64,000 bases of DNA. It comes from Lachnospiraceae bacterium A2 (GTDB lineage: Bacteria; Bacillota; Clostridia; Lachnospirales; Lachnospiraceae). The notes below the pieces were generated by a model. The model did no database searches and was not told where the DNA came from. It was given only the letters and a program-made list of their open reading frames with translations. Made by a program: the position numbers and the translations under genes. Position 1 is the first letter of the stretch; every line of letters begins with the position of its first letter. Location: contig KE159636.1 of NCBI GenBank assembly GCA_000403315.2, positions 1,463,740-1,527,739 of the forward strand. The letters run 5' to 3'. Shown piece after piece: positions 62,259-64,000 of the stretch.

Positions 62259-63843
62259 CTCAAACTTCCCACACCGATTGGTGTGCTGAACCTTGAAAAA
62301 TCAATACTTTAGTCTATAAAAAAGGCACAAACCTGCACTTGATGGTATAATTGAATTGCGAATAACAATCACACAGCAAGGAGATTTATGCCATGTCAAG
62401 TATACCATATAATGCTGAAAACGGGAATGAGATTTCTAACTCTGTCACAAATTTTATGACCCAATTCCAAATTGGGAAACTTCTTTTCAAATGTAATGCC
62501 GGAAAAGCAAAAGGGATTCCGGTAATCGAAGTGTTTCGATACCTGTTCTGTCTCATTTTCTCGGATAGAAGCATGTATATGCAGCGGAAAACAGGCATAT
62601 TTGATGGTTCATTCTGCAAGAACACCGTTTATCGCTTCCTCAATAATGCGAAGATTAACTGGTTTCGGTTCACAACCCTGCTTTCAAGCCGGATCATTAA
62701 CGATTTCATGAAGCCGCTTACGGATGAGAGCCGCAAAGATGTCTTCATTATTGATGACAGCCTGTTTGACCGTTCCCGTTCAAATAAAACGGAACTTCTG
62801 GCGAAAGTCTTCGACCACTGCTCTATGAAGTACAAGAAAGGTTACCGTATGCTGACACTTGGATGGTCCGATGGCAACTCCTTTGTTCCGATCAACCATC
62901 GTCTTCTGTCGGCAGCCGACGATAAAAATCTGCTCTGCAAAGCCGCAAACTTCGATGGACGTTCTCTTGCCGGGAAAAGGCGGAAAGAATCCAGACGAAA
63001 GGCAACAGAAGTCTTGATTGACCTGATCAAAGCAGCACAATCATCTGGCGTTTCTGCAAAATATGTGCTGTTCGACAGTTGGTTTTCATCACCGAAGACC
63101 ATTAGCGCATTAAAGACAGACTGCAAATTAGACACAATCGCAATGGTTAAGAAAAGCAGTAAAATCAAATATGGCTATCAGGATGGCAGATACAACATCA
63201 AAGAAATCTATAAACAGTGTAAAAAACGCAGGGGCCGCTCCAAGTACCTGCTTTCTGTTGACGTAACCGTTGGTGATGAGGCAATTCCGGCAAAAATCGT
63301 CTGTGTCCGGAACAAAAGCAAGAAAAAAGCCTGGCTTGCCATCATCAGCACGGACACAGCTATCTCAGCGGAAGAAATCATCCGTATCTATGGGAAACGC
63401 TGGGATATAGAGGTGTTTTTCAAAACCTGCAAATCCTATCTGCATCTGGTAAAGGAGTGCCGGAGCCTGTCCTATGATGCTTTGACTGCTCATGTATCCA
63501 TTGTCTTTGCACGATATATGATGCTTGCAGTTACACAGCGATGCAATACCGATGACAAAACGATATGTGAACTGTTTTTCCGTCTCATGGATGAACTGGA
63601 TGACATCACTTTCAATCAATCCATGAGGATTATCATGGACGCACTAATGGATGCCGTTATGGAATATTTCCACATCACAGAACAGCAGCTTGAGGAATTC
63701 ACTGCCAGCTTTGTTCAGAGACTGCCGAAGTACATGCAAAAAGCATTGGAGTGCAGTTCAGCGGCTGCCTGAGCGCTATTTTGTGAGCTAAAGTATTGAT
63801 TTTTCAGGGAGCAAATCCCATTTTTAATGTGGGAAGTTTGAGT
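62258..63843. mobile_element. Intact IS4-family insertion sequence
   Basis: The terminal inverted repeats are ACTCAAACTTCCCACA (62258-62273) and TGTGGGAAGTTTGAGT (63828-63843), with a further inverted pair inside (AAAAATCAATACTTTAG and CTAAAGTATTGATTTTT). A 5-bp target duplication AATTA flanks it (62253-62257 and 63844-63848). 1586 bp, with one intact transposase gene, so it is a recent insertion. Confidence 0.9.
62393..63772 (+). CDS. IS4-family transposase
   Basis: This 459-residue DDE transposase has AAGGAG 8 bases before the ATG. The first Asp is in FIIDDSLFDRS, the second in YVLFDSWFSSP. The IS4 signature Y-(2)-R-(3)-E-(6)-K is IYGKRWDIEVFFKTCKSY near the C-terminal third. It is complete and uninterrupted, and lies within well-formed terminal repeats. 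Confidence 0.93.
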   Translation: MSSIPYNAENGNEISNSVTNFMTQFQIGKLLFKCNAGKAKGIPVIEVFRYLFCLIFSDRSMYMQRKTGIFDGSFCKNTVYRFLNNAKINWFRFTTLLSSRIINDFMKPLTDESRKDVFIIDDSLFDRSRSNKTELLAKVFDHCSMKYKKGYRMLTLGWSDGNSFVPINHRLLSAADDKNLLCKAANFDGRSLAGKRRKESRRKATEVLIDLIKAAQSSGVSAKYVLFDSWFSSPKTISALKTDCKLDTIAMVKKSSKIKYGYQDGRYNIKEIYKQCKKRRGRSKYLLSVDVTVGDEAIPAKIVCVRNKSKKKAWLAIISTDTAISAEEIIRIYGKRWDIEVFFKTCKSYLHLVKECRSLSYDALTAHVSIVFARYMMLAVTQRCNTDDKTICELFFRLMDELDDITFNQSMRIIMDALMDAVMEYFHITEQQLEEFTASFVQRLPKYMQKALECSSAAA

Positions 63844-63848
63844 AATTA

Positions 63849-64000
63849 ACCTAAGAATTAAGGCGGGAAAGCGTTTATTGGAAGAAAACCGATGGACACT
63901 TTTCTGTTTTTAAATACAGCAATACACTGCCATTCCCCACCAGTCCATTTTTCATTTCAGATACAGTGATTTTGAGAAATGGAGGACAGGGCATTGACAG
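63849..64000. other. Window end, no gene
   Basis: These 152 bases after the IS show no coding frame with a start signal, and no structure was recognised. Confidence 0.4.

Overview
The window looks like chromosome from an anaerobic low-to-mid GC Clostridia, most likely a Lachnospiraceae gut bacterium. The evidence is AGGAGG-type ribosome binding sites throughout, the relA/spoT - metallo-hydrolase - hemZ gene set, a superoxide reductase, a spore-type peptidoglycan-binding protein, chemotaxis receptors, and abundant Tn1549-like conjugative-element debris. No rRNA, tRNA or CRISPR array was seen. The species call is inference.

Region 1 (1-25.2 kb) is ancestral chromosome damaged by small insertions. 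A large serine recombinase with a small partner gene sits against a beheaded peptidoglycan-binding gene. It is followed by a decayed GH1 beta-glucosidase and a carbohydrate-sensing set (chemoreceptor, sugar-binding lipoprotein, aldose 1-epimerase). Then come superoxide reductase, an acetyltransferase, a dead Fic gene and a membrane-protein gene split by a 160-bp MITE. An envelope group follows (EpsG-like polymerase, two exported proteins, CgeB-like glycosyltransferase), then a HAD-like/GNAT fusion and the bifunctional (p)ppGpp enzyme. A second chemoreceptor and an IS copy separate relA from its usual neighbours, the metallo-hydrolase and hemZ.

Region 2 (25.2-33.4 kb) is a graveyard of a Tn1549-type conjugative element. 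It holds PcfB/DUF3801, sigma-like, HTH, TnpV and replication-initiator genes with frameshifts and deletions. Intact passengers include a SymE-like protein, a leucine-rich-repeat/NTF2-like protein and several conserved small genes. A dead IS4-family element with clear terminal repeats closes it.

Region 3 (34.3-44.0 kb) is a compact integrative mobilizable element. It carries a DUF6061-like gene, a cargo block (AraC regulator, a small protein, a broken HD protein, an O-acetyltransferase and a HAD phosphatase), a MobQ-type relaxase, an oriT with a recognisable nic sequence, a DUF3847 protein, an excisionase, an XRE repressor with visible operators, and a tyrosine integrase at the right end. Two further genes are nested in the 3' third of the relaxase gene in another frame.

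Region 4 (44.1-64 kb) is a mosaic: NUDIX and GNAT genes, a relaxase remnant, a two-component/ABC-transporter cassette of the peptide-sensing type, a truncated radical-SAM gene, and a restriction-modification module. That module has an HNH nuclease, a tandem two-domain methyltransferase and a controller with its operator, and serine-recombinase fragments lie on both sides. Next are an HTH-Fic protein with a phased-repeat promoter, an OLD-like nuclease fragment cut by a MITE, a second palindromic repeat, a TetR/FAD-oxidoreductase pair and an intact IS4-family element with a 5-bp target duplication.

The most noteworthy items are the overprinted genes inside the relaxase gene, the restriction-modification module with its duplicated methyltransferase, and the operator architectures at 41.74-41.86 kb, 56.9 kb and 57.63-57.70 kb.
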